A stretch of 64,000 nucleotides of DNA from Phallusia fumigata. Lineage: Eukaryota > Chordata > Ascidiacea > Phlebobranchia > Ascidiidae. Position numbers and translations under genes: made by a program. Positions 38,801 through 48,500 of this stretch are shown piece by piece; position 1 is the stretch's first letter; the number at the start of each line of letters is the position of its first letter. The notes beneath the pieces were generated by a model. The model was not told the DNA's origin, ran no database searches, and saw nothing but the letters and a program-made list of their open reading frames with translations. The stretch covers positions 1 to 64,000 of the forward strand of contig QXVZ01005142.1 of assembly GCA_008931825.1 (NCBI GenBank), written 5' to 3'.

Positions 38801-39076
38801 TAGACAAAAAATGGCATACATTTTTTTTCATTTTCTGTGTCACAATCTTAGCCTAAAATTACAAAAAGTTATGCTCTAAAGCTAATAAAACTTTTTCCCC
38901 TTCAATTTCAGGAGAGCTCAACTTAATGTGACAAATGAAAATTTAATGTTAATTTAGCAAATTCAATCAATAAACAATAAGATTTACTTCTCCTGTGCAG
39001 TAGGTTCATTTTCAGTTTCCTGCCCTATATCTGGTTCATTGTCGGCTTTTGTTACAGTAAATCTAACAGTTGACAT
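17853..39076 (-). CDS. SLC12A4/5/6/7: K-Cl cotransporter (SLC12A4-7 group) with alternative 5' ends
   Basis: Electroneutral K+/Cl- exporter for chloride and volume control. Common exons: 32844-32768, 32669-32547, 32335-32189, 31605-31420, 29351-29104, 28953-28857, 27431-27287, 26930-26754, 25756-25658, 25011-24954, 24569-24395, 24266-24148, 23974-23876, 23570-23451, 23211-23107, 22814-22646, 22189-21994, 21222-21053, 20619-20488, 20235-20128, cassette 19703-19575, 18787-18555, 18396-18257, 17944-17853. With the nearest first exon this gives 1166 residues (1123 without the cassette). KCC signatures: [52 protein letters not shown], the extracellular loop with NLS, NGS, NTS and NLT sites, [38 protein letters not shown] and the terminal [13 protein letters not shown]. 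Twelve membrane segments are expected from the family. WNK-pathway sites [11 protein letters not shown] and VQMTWT are kept. A single invertebrate KCC cannot be assigned to one vertebrate paralogue. The exon 32669-32547 donor (GAG/GTTCAA) is weak, but phase and homology support it. Confidence 0.96.
18555..18787 (-). CDS. SLC12A4/5/6/7: KCC exon with C-terminal WNK-pathway phosphosite region
   Basis: This exon encodes a family-variable linker ([13 protein letters not shown] onwards) and then [11 protein letters not shown]. The first Thr of QMTWT corresponds to the regulatory Thr1048 of human KCC3 (Thr1007 of KCC2), which is phosphorylated downstream of WNK kinases to switch the transporter off. 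A lysine run (PKKKKKEF) follows. The residue is about 1052 with the cassette exon, 1009 without it. Confidence 0.85.
19575..19703 (-). CDS. SLC12A4/5/6/7: Probable KCC cassette exon (43 aa)
   Basis: An open stretch bounded by AG/GTCGGT and GAG/GTATCA, 129 bases long and in phase 0 at both ends, so it can be included or skipped without changing frame. It encodes [20 protein letters not shown] followed by an Asn/Glu/Ser-rich tail ending SENNTE. It lies at the point of the C-terminal domain where vertebrate KCCs differ most between paralogues. The acceptor has a poor pyrimidine tract, which supports optional use. I recognise no domain in it. Confidence 0.55.
20811..20840. repeat. tRNA B-box-like core in a KCC intron
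   Basis: GAGTTCGAACCCCGCCAC resembles the T-arm/B-box of a tRNA, but no acceptor stem, D-arm or anticodon arm can be folded around it. Similar cores occur at 22228-22245 (minus strand), 29818-29830, 27601-27612 and 45264-45275. They may be worn tRNA-derived SINE tails or chance matches. Confidence 0.25.
21223..21993. other. KCC intron, no further feature seen
   Basis: A 771-base intron between the KCC exons at 22189-21994 and 21222-21053. I found no coding, repeat or RNA signal in it. Confidence 0.5.
25757..26753. other. KCC intron with a long G-run
   Basis: A 997-base intron. It contains an uninterrupted run of about a dozen G near 26587-26600, just upstream (on plus) of TTTGTCCCATCC. A TGACGCCA motif lies near 26424. 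No exon was seen. Confidence 0.5.
27026..27106. repeat. Tandem duplication, 41-bp period
   Basis: The unit starting CTAAAAGGTTTTACAAAAGT is present twice, starting at 27026 and 27067, with almost no difference between copies. It lies in a KCC intron and looks recent. Confidence 0.8.
28226..28385. mobile_element. Degraded hAT-like MITE
   Basis: The left end CAGTACTTCTCAGACTACTC and the right end (other strand CAGATAATTTTCTCAAAGTG, then TGGTCCGCC) resemble the CAGTGGTTCTCAAACT...GGACC ends of hAT elements. No target duplication is left. It is 160 bp and lies in the KCC intron between exons 28953-28857 and 27431-27287. Confidence 0.45.
28568..28660. repeat. 33-bp spaced repeat with ATTTCGTTCCG core
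   Basis: ATTTCGTTCCG occurs at 28568, 28601 and 28634, exactly 33 bases apart, with poorly conserved sequence between. A partly inverted copy (ACCGGAAACAAAAT) lies just before. This could be a worn tandem repeat or the subterminal repeat zone of a DNA transposon. Confidence 0.55.
29352..31419. other. Large KCC intron (2.1 kb)
   Basis: This is the longest intron in the common part of the KCC gene. It contains a B-box-like core at 29818-29830 (CGTTCGAATCCCA) and no recognisable exon. The small open frames on both strands (for example 29608-29889 and 30634-30984) match nothing and have no splice context that I trust. Confidence 0.5.
33191..33359 (-). CDS. SLC12A4/5/6/7: KCC alternative first coding exon 1c (no RFxV motif)
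   Basis: Start codon at 33347-33345; coding 33347-33191, phase 1 at its donor (TCAT/GTAAGT), joining the common exon at 32844 as a Tyr codon. It encodes [20 protein letters not shown] and a basic Ser-rich segment ending LSRRFS. An acceptor-like TTTCAG ends at 33360, only 12 bases before the ATG. So the exon is preceded either by a non-coding exon or by a trans-spliced leader, as is common in Ciona. The upstream in-frame ATG at 33386 would then be removed. This N-terminus lacks an RFxV motif. Confidence 0.8.
35056..35115 (-). CDS. SLC12A4/5/6/7: KCC N-terminal exon completing an RFSV motif
   Basis: A 60-base exon, phase 1 at both ends. Joined to exon 1b (donor AGTC/GTAAGT) the split codon is CGT, giving [20 protein letters not shown]. 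Joined to the 1a exons it would give GFSV instead. It leads into the common exon at 32844 as an Asp codon. RFxV is the docking motif bound by the C-terminal domain of SPAK and OSR1. Confidence 0.75.
35330..35432 (-). CDS. SLC12A4/5/6/7: KCC alternative first coding exon 1b
   Basis: Encodes [20 protein letters not shown] and then [14 protein letters not shown], ending in phase 1 at a good donor (C/GTAAGT). Together with the 60-base exon at 35115-35056 it makes a 54-residue N-terminus joined to the common part, for a protein of 1168 residues with the cassette. I chose the ATG at 35432 over one 30 bases upstream because the upstream extension looks like flanking AT-rich sequence. Confidence 0.75.
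35433..38500. other. KCC 5' region between alternative first exons
   Basis: Probable intron for the 1a transcript and promoter region for 1b. I found no further exon. A 30-base-period tandem duplication (TTTTTGCGCTGAAGGGTATG) lies at 37432-37485. The GC-richer stretch around 37690-37880 has a minus-strand open frame but no family match. Confidence 0.5.
38501..39076 (-). CDS. SLC12A4/5/6/7: KCC alternative first exons 1a (RFTV motif)
   Basis: Two coding exons, 39076-38988 and 38604-38501, together 64 codons plus one base, so the donor (TCAG/GTTTGG) is phase 1 and fits the common exon at 32844 or the 60-base exon at 35115. The start [15 protein letters not shown] closely resembles the N-terminus of human KCC3a (MASVRFMVTPTK) and the RFTV of KCC2a. 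Those sequences are SPAK/OSR1 docking sites. The rest is acidic and Pro-rich ([20 protein letters not shown]). An acceptor-like CCTTAG ends 5 bases before the ATG. Confidence 0.85.
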
Positions 39077-42000
39077 GATTTCTAAGGCACAAACTTAAAA
39101 ACAAACAATTGTAAGCAAAACACAACATATAGGTTTTTATTACACAATTCTTATGTAAAAAATATACACAAAAAGATGATTTGAAAGTATTGTATGTATT
39201 GTAGCTTCTCTAACTGATTTCTAAAATGATTCTGATTTCTCATTAAGCTTCTCATTGAGCACAATAATGATTACTTTTCACCTATGCATCCATTCATCAG
39301 TTACCACACTTTTGGTTAATTACATTTTACTAAAATAATTTGTTTTGTTTCCATTATTACTTTTTTTCACTTTATTTGGTAAAATTGCCAAAATTTCACT
39401 GAAAAAAAAACCTGCCACATTTTACCAGAACACAATTATATTTTATTTCAGCCTTTTTATTAATAATAAAAAACATTTGCACTAACAACACCAAGGTTCA
39501 ATCTAATGCCCAAGTATTTAAAGTAATAAGACAAACTTGTCTAACAAATCACTAATCAAGACAGTATAAAAACAATCTTATTTGTCTTAAACCACCCACC
39601 AACTAACAACGCAGGCAGCAATAATACTGCAGAGGTGTTTCTGGTCCACTGCCCAAACAGAAGAACTGACTGCTGTAAGCTAAAGACAAGCTACTGTAAC
39701 ATCACACACCATGGCAAAAGTAGAACTGGTATGCACAGCATATTGTTATCTTTACAACATGGCGTTAATGGACTGACCAGTCAAAAATCGATTGCGTAAT
39801 AGTAGTCTGACGTAACGACTATTAAGTACAAAATGATATTGTGGCATTTAAATCGGGACGTATTTATTTGGCGCACGAAAATTTCGTCCCCCGGGCAAAT
39901 ACTTGCCGGTGAAGTCCATTGACAAAAAAATTTTAAACCTGATCCCGGGAGCTTTAACAGTAAAACAAATTAACTAGTTTGTCTATTATATCTCATTGTT
40001 ATTGTTTATTAGCTTAGCAACCTCGCTACCAAAACATTTAAACTTCGTCGCGAAACCAACAGTGACTTTTGCATTATTCGCCACAAAACCATTTCAACAA
40101 ACCACCAGCTATCTGGTCTATTGACATGATCCGGTTTGCGCCGGAATAGGGCAGCGACAGCGTGCAAGTTAACTTAATAAACGTGCTATTTCACATCACA
40201 ACACTTCTATAGACTTGTTTGCTTAGTCACATGAGCCCCAATATCCCGCAAAAGTGACTCACGAAATTTCAAGAAAAAAGAGAAAAAAGGAAAAAAGACG
40301 AAAACGAGAGAACCATTTAAAAAAAGAGCGCGCTGGACCGGTATAGACTATGCACAACCTTACGAGACCACACGTTGGATATTGGTTTCAAGATACATCA
40401 TTTTTTCGCAGACAAGTGATAAATAATTAGTTGCAATTTGAAGTGCTTATGTACAGTGTCAAATGTTTTAGTTGCTTTTGATCAGCGAGTCGAACCTTAA
40501 CCAAAAACCGGACCCTGTTTCCCTAGCACGCTTTTAAGTTTTTTTGAGAATTTGGTCTTTAACTGCACATAAATTAACAAAAAAACAATTACCAAACATT
40601 CTCATCAAGTGCCATTTAAACAATGCTTTAAGATCAATTATTATGTGCAGAATATTCGTTCATCGTCAAACCGGGGCAGTGGACTTTCATTGTAAGTGCG
40701 GCAAAACGGGTAACAACCGAAAACCGTTTTTTTAAGAACCATTTATTTTTGAAGAATCAAATCTTAGTTATTAGAAAATCAACATACCCAGAATCTTTGT
40801 CAAATAGGATGAATTCATTTTTCATGTCTTTTTTGTGCAGCGAACCGCGTACCGGTCATAACCCGCCTTGGAAATCCCTTTTTCGTGCAAAAACAAGTAA
40901 TTTCTTTCGCCGAATTTACATCTTTGCAAACCGAACAAGTTGATTAATGATTTTGTGTAAAGTCTGGACCTTGTCTGGACCGGTAATTCGCCTCAGATAT
41001 AATTGATGAAATCTTTTTCCCAGCGTGGCGTAATCGATTTTGGCCGATGTTGCAACAACCGACGGATTGCCTCTTAAAATGACATTTTTCTGTGGTGGCC
41101 AAATAAGGTGCAGTGGACAAATGTCATGTGCTTCAGTTGTAAGGGAAACATACAAATTTTTCAGACTGCATGCAAGAGCAGGGATTTTTACTTCGACTTT
41201 ACGGCATCTGGTTGAGGTTATCACTCTCTAAATACCTTTGTTGTCATGCTATATTTTAGCATGTAATGTGATCACAATGTTGGGGCTACATTTCGCAGAT
41301 CCTGCTTCAATTGCACGTTTTTCAGTAATGCATCATATTATGAATTCGACAATAAAAAACTTCTGTAGTGCCCCACGTCTAATTGATCGTTTCAAATCTT
41401 TTGTCTTGACTTGAGTGATTGTCCTCGAGTGATTTAAATTGTTTGACTCAACTTGTATCACAAATCGTAACTTGGTTTTCCATCCCGTCTTAAAGAGCTG
41501 CGCACAACAGGCCTGTAGTTGCATTTTCCTTGCATTTTCTGTTTTATTGCAAAACATAAATTGATCACATTGAGCAATGCGCTTTCTAAGACTAGCGTGG
41601 CTCCCACGATACACATAAAATGCTTACAATTATTGCAGTACCTTTGTCACATTGATATCAAAAAACGCAGCTGGCTATACACCGTGTTATAATGTGGGCA
41701 GAAAAAATTCATTTAAAAACAGAAACTCCGTTTAGTATGCGCCCAGGGCAAGATTTAACAGTTCCTCGAGTTACTGGTTGATAATTGTCCGCTAGTCTGG
41801 ATAAAACGCATCAACTTTTTGTGCTCTTGGTTTTGGCGGGCGTTTTTATGTGGTTCTCATAGCTAAGAACCTGAAATAAAATGTTCTATGCATAGCCGGT
41901 GGCATATGTTTAAGTCCGGATACTACAAAATAAAAAAAAACACTGGGTACGAAAAATTTGGCTGAAGCAAATTTAAACAAAACTCTTTCTGCTACAGTTT

Positions 42001-42536
42001 TTATGTTACTTTGCTTTTCACTAAGCGGGGCCTTGTGAAACAGCAATGGAAAAACACTGCTACTGACCATGCTGATGCATGACAATTTTTATAGACGGAA
42101 AATAGATGTTTTCAAAAAATACGAATCCTGTGACGCTGTTTCGCTTGAACAAATCTTGGTCTCGGTTAAAAAAATATTCACAAACGTTATCTCGGTCGTA
42201 GTAAAGACAAAATGAATTCGAAGAAAAGTGCCTTTCTCCTGTTGCCAGGAGAGAAACTTAATATTTCTCTTCAACGACTTACGAAACTTTAACAGTCATC
42301 GAATGTGTGCAACCTGGCGGTCATTGGGCCGAAAAACAGTTCTGACTCCCCGAAAGTACTTTTGCAAACGACCATTAAATTGTGAGGTAGTTCATCAAAA
42401 CACGCTACGCATTGCATAACAATCATGTGCGTAAAAAGCACCAAAAAGAAAAAAGCATGCTGCGTGGGCGCTTGGCTTTAAAACACTTCTCGATCAGATT
42501 TCCACAGCAGCCTTTGCATTTCTTGCAGGCCACAAC
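39077..42536. other. Intergenic: between the KCC 5' end and the ZP-domain gene
   Basis: These two genes are transcribed away from each other, so 3.5 kb of sequence holds both promoters. I found no exon, repeat element or RNA gene that I could support. The small open frames (for example near 40544-40735 and 41040-41231) have no recognisable product. Confidence 0.5.
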
Positions 42537-45500
42537 ATGAAGAAATTTGTTTTTCTGCTTCCTGTGTCTCTACTTCTGGTGGTCGGTTATTGTTTTTCTT
42601 CAAAACAAGGTAAAATGGTCGTAAGTTGTTCAAATAAAGTTAAACTTTTTCAAAAATACATATGTTAAAAAAATGTTTGCTTTAAACGCTTATATGGCTA
42701 GAACGAAGGTTTAACGTTAGAAGTTTAAAAAAGTTTGACGACAAAATCTCTTCAGTATAAAGCTACTACTGAATGTTGTTTTAATAACATGATGAACGTT
42801 TTTGTTTTAGTTAAGCTTAATCAGGACCCCCAAGACTTTTGCACAAACGCAGTATGCATTTGTGCAGTGTCATAATGTATTAAATAGGTCACATCAAGCA
42901 CGTGGTACGACCGTGTGTTATTTAAACCAGTCGCGCTGGTTGCCAAATGCAGCATGGTTTGATAAGAGAGAACTTATGTGGTTTTTGTCGCAAGAGGTTG
43001 ACCATATTAACCCACTACAAGAACGCGGTATTTGAATTTCACATGGCGACTAAACTACACCAGTCAGCTCAACTGCGAACAAACATGTTTTTTTGCCAGT
43101 GAGAAAACGTCGAGGTGTTGGCGAAGTTTGGACGTTTCCGGATGAGAGAACTGGTAAGTAGCCTTTTTCACGGCTGGTGTTATGACGTAATCTTGTGAGA
43201 TTTTCGAAGCGAGTACTCTGTAAGGTTGGCCAATCTAAGGATGCGAAAAAGATGATGCAAGTTAAATCATTACGGTAGAAACATTCTGCGTTACTGTGCA
43301 GTAAAAATACTGTGGACACTTTGTGTACAAAATACAAAGTCATCAGTAAATTATGTGACTTTTGGCAGATTCATTAAGTTTGCCTCCTGGAGTGGAACTA
43401 AACTGTGGAGCAAATTCCATGAGGCTGAGGTAATTTGACCGTGTTTACAACTTTTACTCTGCTTTACTATAGACCAGTGCCTCCAACCGTTTCAGTGGCC
43501 TGGTACGACTGAATAAAACCAGTTGTAATCAAAGCATAAACATGTTCGTTCATATGACCCAGATCTTGTAATACCCGGCAGCCTGGTTTCTCGAGTTGCG
43601 AACGATTACTCGTCTTTTGCAAGTTGATCGATACCTATTTTCAACATATTTATTTTCATTTTGCTACAGTGCTTTTATCTTATTTGTACCAAGCTCATGC
43701 ACCCCAAAAATATCTCTGTGGACCACTAGGGGCCCAAAGACCCTATTTAGGAACACTGGTATACACTGTCTTTTAAGGTATCACAGGCACAAGACTTTGG
43801 GCAAGAAAAACTGACAGGCCATGGTGTTCGAGTAAGCAACCCGTCTAGCCCTTTCATATTATTGACGCTAACCAGTGGTATTTAAAGTGGGGTCCACGGT
43901 CCCCTAAGGGTCCATAAAGCGATTTTAGGAGTTTCGTAAAGTCGTCTTTAGGCGATGCTATACCCTAAATATTTGCAGCGTTGATTGTACCCTTTTTGAC
44001 ACCGAGGCGCAATGCTGCTTTGTGACATCACAATTAACCAAAAGGTTATTGTGGGAAATACAGAGCATTGTTGTATTGTAATCGAGTGAAGTTAGCTCGA
44101 GTCAACCTTAAGTGGCCGCGAGTCATCGAAAAAATGATGCAAATAGTTGATGAAGCGTTATGCAAATATTTTTAAAAAGTTTGAGGTCACTGCGCTATTT
44201 CATGGAAATCAAGGGTTTCAAACATAAACAAAATACAATGGGGATTAACAGTCATGGTTACTAGCCATAGTAAAACTTGATTTTCGACAACAAAAAACAA
44301 CTTGAGTTATTACCACCCTGAAATGGAGTCTTAAGTCTCAACCTTTTTGGCTGCAAGACTTATGTCAGTTGGATAAATCCATCGATTAAACCATTAACAG
44401 TATTTTGATTCCAGCTTGGAGGCAAATGGATCAGGAGTAGTTGGCCACGATACATTAGCTTTGCTGGACAACGAAGGAAATCCAATAAAGGGTTGTTTGG
44501 GTGTCTACAATGTAACACTGGACGCGTTTGTGTTCGAGTTCGCCGAAACCGTGAAATCGCAATGCACAAAGTCAGAAGAGGTGGGAATATTTTGACAAAT
44601 TCGAGGCAAATTTTTACAAGCCAACTGAGGTTAAATTATTTTTTGGGGACAAAAGTATATTAAGTGAAAACTTAGTATAGGACGTGTTCTTTATAAACTA
44701 CGAGCAAGGATAGCAGAACGGTACGTATTTAGTTGGGCGTAAACCACGTATCTCGTTACGAACGGCGTACCGCACCACGAGTGTTTAATCGAGCGAAACT
44801 GTTTTAAACAATGCTTGTGTTATAGTTCGTACGAATTAGTTTCATTGAGTAATAGCCTTATGACTCGATCGCATGTTAAATTTAAACACCCCTGTGGGCT
44901 TTAATTTAAAAAAAATCGCCAAATCTGATCCTTAAAAGTAGATCATACCTTCTACGCAGACAGTCCTGTATTCACTCGAATACATTGATATCATGAAGCC
45001 ACCGTGCCTCGGTATCGACCATGGTGGTATGAATTGGACAGTGAAAGATGGTGAAACAATCAGCGGGGATCATTGCAACATCCAAAACTTCGTTATTGAA
45101 TCCGGTGACACTGTTGCTGTTGAGGAGTGGTCAGGACAAGATGGTAACACAGGAATGGTTACCGTTGCAGCTGAGGTAAACAATTGACGTTGAAATATTA
45201 TTATGTAAGTAAGTGTCGCGTGTTCCATACAGTACTTAAAGACGTAAAGGGTTTTTTTTCACGGGGTTCGAACCCTGGACGATCCCGAGAACTAATCCCG
45301 ATCAGTTTTTTCATGTCTGTATATGGGTCAGAGCATTCGACCAAGTGCTCGCCCAAGACGTAAAAGGTTTCTATTCACAATTACGTTACCTTATGTCAGC
45401 ACCATCAGTTGTCATACATTTAGAGACGCATAACCCTGTTGGGGGTTGTTCCTCCAACCGAGGAAGTTAAGTGAAACAATGCTTCCCACTTACCTTTACA

Positions 45501-48500
45501 GAACATCTATATCCGCGGAACACTGGACGCCTCAGGTAAGGGTTTTCGCGGTGGTGCACCCCCAAGACGGGAAAGGGAAACCGGGAACGCCGGGAATTCC
45601 ATTTATGGGTCTAGGAGGGAAACTACCATGTCGAACAGAGGTGGCGGTGGGGGCGGAAAGGGCGACACATGGGAATATTCCGAGGGGTATCCTGGGGGCG
45701 GTGGAGGTTACGGCACAGAGGGGTAAGAGCTTTTTGCACCGAGGAATACGCAAAATTTAACTATTTCAGTGGGATCATCCATTTAGTTTCTCAGTGGGTG
45801 AAAACTTTATTTGCACATTACGTTAACATTTGTTATTTGTACTGTGGCTGTTTATAAAGACCCATTTAACCAATTGGCAACCGATTGAATACAGTGTAGA
45901 TTATGTGCAAAAATTTGGATAATGAGTTTTTCAAACAAAAGGCCAAGTTTTAAAATATCGTTACGTTTTTATTTTGTTTACACTAAGTTCATGGGGAAAA
46001 CTGTTTTAAACAGCCTTGCACAAACAAACCTATAAAAACCTTGTAAAACGCTCCTCAAACGTTGGCCTGCACAACGAAACTTCTACTTACAAACTAAAAG
46101 GATATCGTTATCCAAACTTTAAAGGATCCTCTTGCAGATCGTCGTGCCGCGTTCGGAGCGGTCAAAGTCTTCCCTACAGTCAGGTTTGTGGTGCTGGCGG
46201 TGAAACTTACGGGAGTAAGGAGCTATATCCCCTTTACCTCGGTTCGGGAGGGGGCAGTGGAGGGAATGATCATGTTCTAAGCGATAACCCCGCTGGTGGA
46301 CGGTGGGTCAAATGCAAATCACGATCGCGCCATGGCGTCACTAAAGTGACAAAAACGCGTCACTCCGACAAGACAGACGGCAAACAATTAAAGCGGAATT
46401 CACACCAGACGCGTTTAACGGTTGCGACTGGCGATGCGTAGTGGCTGCGGTTGTGCGCGGTTCTTCCACGCGACGCATGAAGCAGCAGGGGGCTTCACAC
46501 CAGCAGTGCGGTTGGCGCCAACGAATTCCATTAAATTAGATTCAAAAATTCTTACTATAAAACCATAATACAATATTTTACACTAATTAATCTTAAAAAC
46601 GTATTGACGTAATTACAAACATTTTAAAAACTGCCGAAAATTTATTATAATAAGACAATTTGCACAAATTGCCATCAGTATTTCATTACATTTAATTCTT
46701 TAAATTACCAGAAAACAAAACTACTTCAAAACTAGACTAATAGCTTACAAAAACAAAGTTCTGCATCCAGCAGAGCCCCCAGCAAACACTGCGGCTGTCG
46801 GAAAAGTGATTTAACTTTGCCGTCAGCCGCTTCAACCGAGAAAATCACGCCGTCGCCGCATGACGCCGGCTGATGTGAATGCCCCGCCGCTTGCCGCGAG
46901 ATCAAAAATCGCACCGCTACCGTTAACCGCGTCTCCCTTAACACAAACTTTGTTTCCAAGAGGCGGCAACGGAGGTGGAGTAGTTCATCTTCGATCTTCG
47001 AACCTTCTATCGATTACTGGAAAAGTTTTGGCTGAAGGCGAACCGGGGGAGGGGGACACTGGCGTCACCAGGTGATAATCACGTGGCAGGATTTTATGCC
47101 TCGATTACAGCAGGTTATCGCTAATAAACCTAAAGTTTTGACCAATGACATTCAAACAAAAACTTTGTCAAAAGTTAACGTGTTACACGCAAACATGACA
47201 GGGAAGTACTTTAAAGGAGTTTGTGCGATATTAAAAAAATACTAATTTTAGAAGCTTCTTGATGTATGTTGTAGTTAAACGTATAAGGCTTAAACTTCTA
47301 CTATTCTATCTGTCACTAACTGGTCTTAAAAATACTAAATATTACTTGACACAACTAAATTTTAAACCATTTCGGACAGCAACCTCTTTATATTACCAGT
47401 TGTGACGAGTGTCCTCCTGCTTGTAATCCTGGTCACTGCACTGGAAGTTCGACCACTAGCTGTTACGATTATTCGGGTCCAGGAGGAGGAGGAAGTGGGG
47501 GATCACTTCATCTAAAGTCGCCAACGGTTCATATCAGTAAGCCTGTTTTTCAATGTTGGGACCATAAATTTTTACAGTTTTGTTGACCACAGGTTTTGTA
47601 TTCCTCAAGACGGTTTTAAAAGTTAAACTTCAAAATGTATCAATGTATGCAAGGTGTTAGAATCGGATTTTAAGCCCATTAACATTACAAACGACCTGCC
47701 GAACTAACAAGTTTCTGTCAAATTTTGTACGACTTCTATCTATATCAGTTTAAACAGAGCATTTGTGCAAATAAAACGAGACGACCAACCTAACTGTTGG
47801 TATGCAAGTCATTACCTCATTTGAATTTAGTCAACTGTTGGTATGCAAGTCATTACCTAATTTGAATTTAGTCATTATCATCCGAAACCAACTCTTTGTC
47901 CGTTATATATTCTAAAATTCAAATTTTGCGTGGTTATTATCAATTTTTCGGTGTACTGGAGTTGTCTCTGGCCCTACTCAGTCAGGTTATGATTTCGAAT
48001 TCACCTGTTTTAAACTGATGACCTTGATTTGGGTACATTGTTAAAAATTTCCATAGATTTTTTTAAATGACGTTGGTAGAAATGTTTTATTACTAGTGGG
48101 AGAGATTTCAGCGGCAGGGGGCCACGGGGGTTACGGCGGTTACGTGGGGTGCGGTGGTTCCGGAGGAAGAGGGCGGATTCGAATCGATTACAACGTCATG
48201 AACGGGTTGATTCCAGAATACGCTTCATCTGGGGTTTATAACGAGGTGAGTGCAATTAGGTTTTCGACTTAAAAGTGCAAAAGCGGGTGCCACAACGGGT
48301 CTTTGTGCAGTCAGTTATAGTGGATGTTGCATGTGCGATTAAATAAAAGTTATTTTACGAAATGGTCCGTGGTAAAAATTTTCATGAATCACCTAAATCA
48401 GGTAAAAGCTCGCTTTATTAGTCTAGACAAGCTTTTCCTTTAATCCTAATGTTACTTTAATGGCAACGCAAATAGCGTAAAAAAAACGCCCAACCATGTA

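Noticed and set aside
45537-45722. A GTAAGG donor-like site inside exon 6 of the ZP gene
   Set aside because: Using it would leave phase 1, which does not fit the next exon (46138, needs phase 2), and would drop the Gly-rich end that module 2 keeps.
45446-45760. Open frame rich in Gly/Pro overlapping ZP exon 6
   Set aside because: It is another frame of the true exon; the repeated module fixes the correct frame.
46016-46441. 141-codon open frame
   Set aside because: It overlaps exon 7 in another frame and runs on into intron and a GC-rich repeat.
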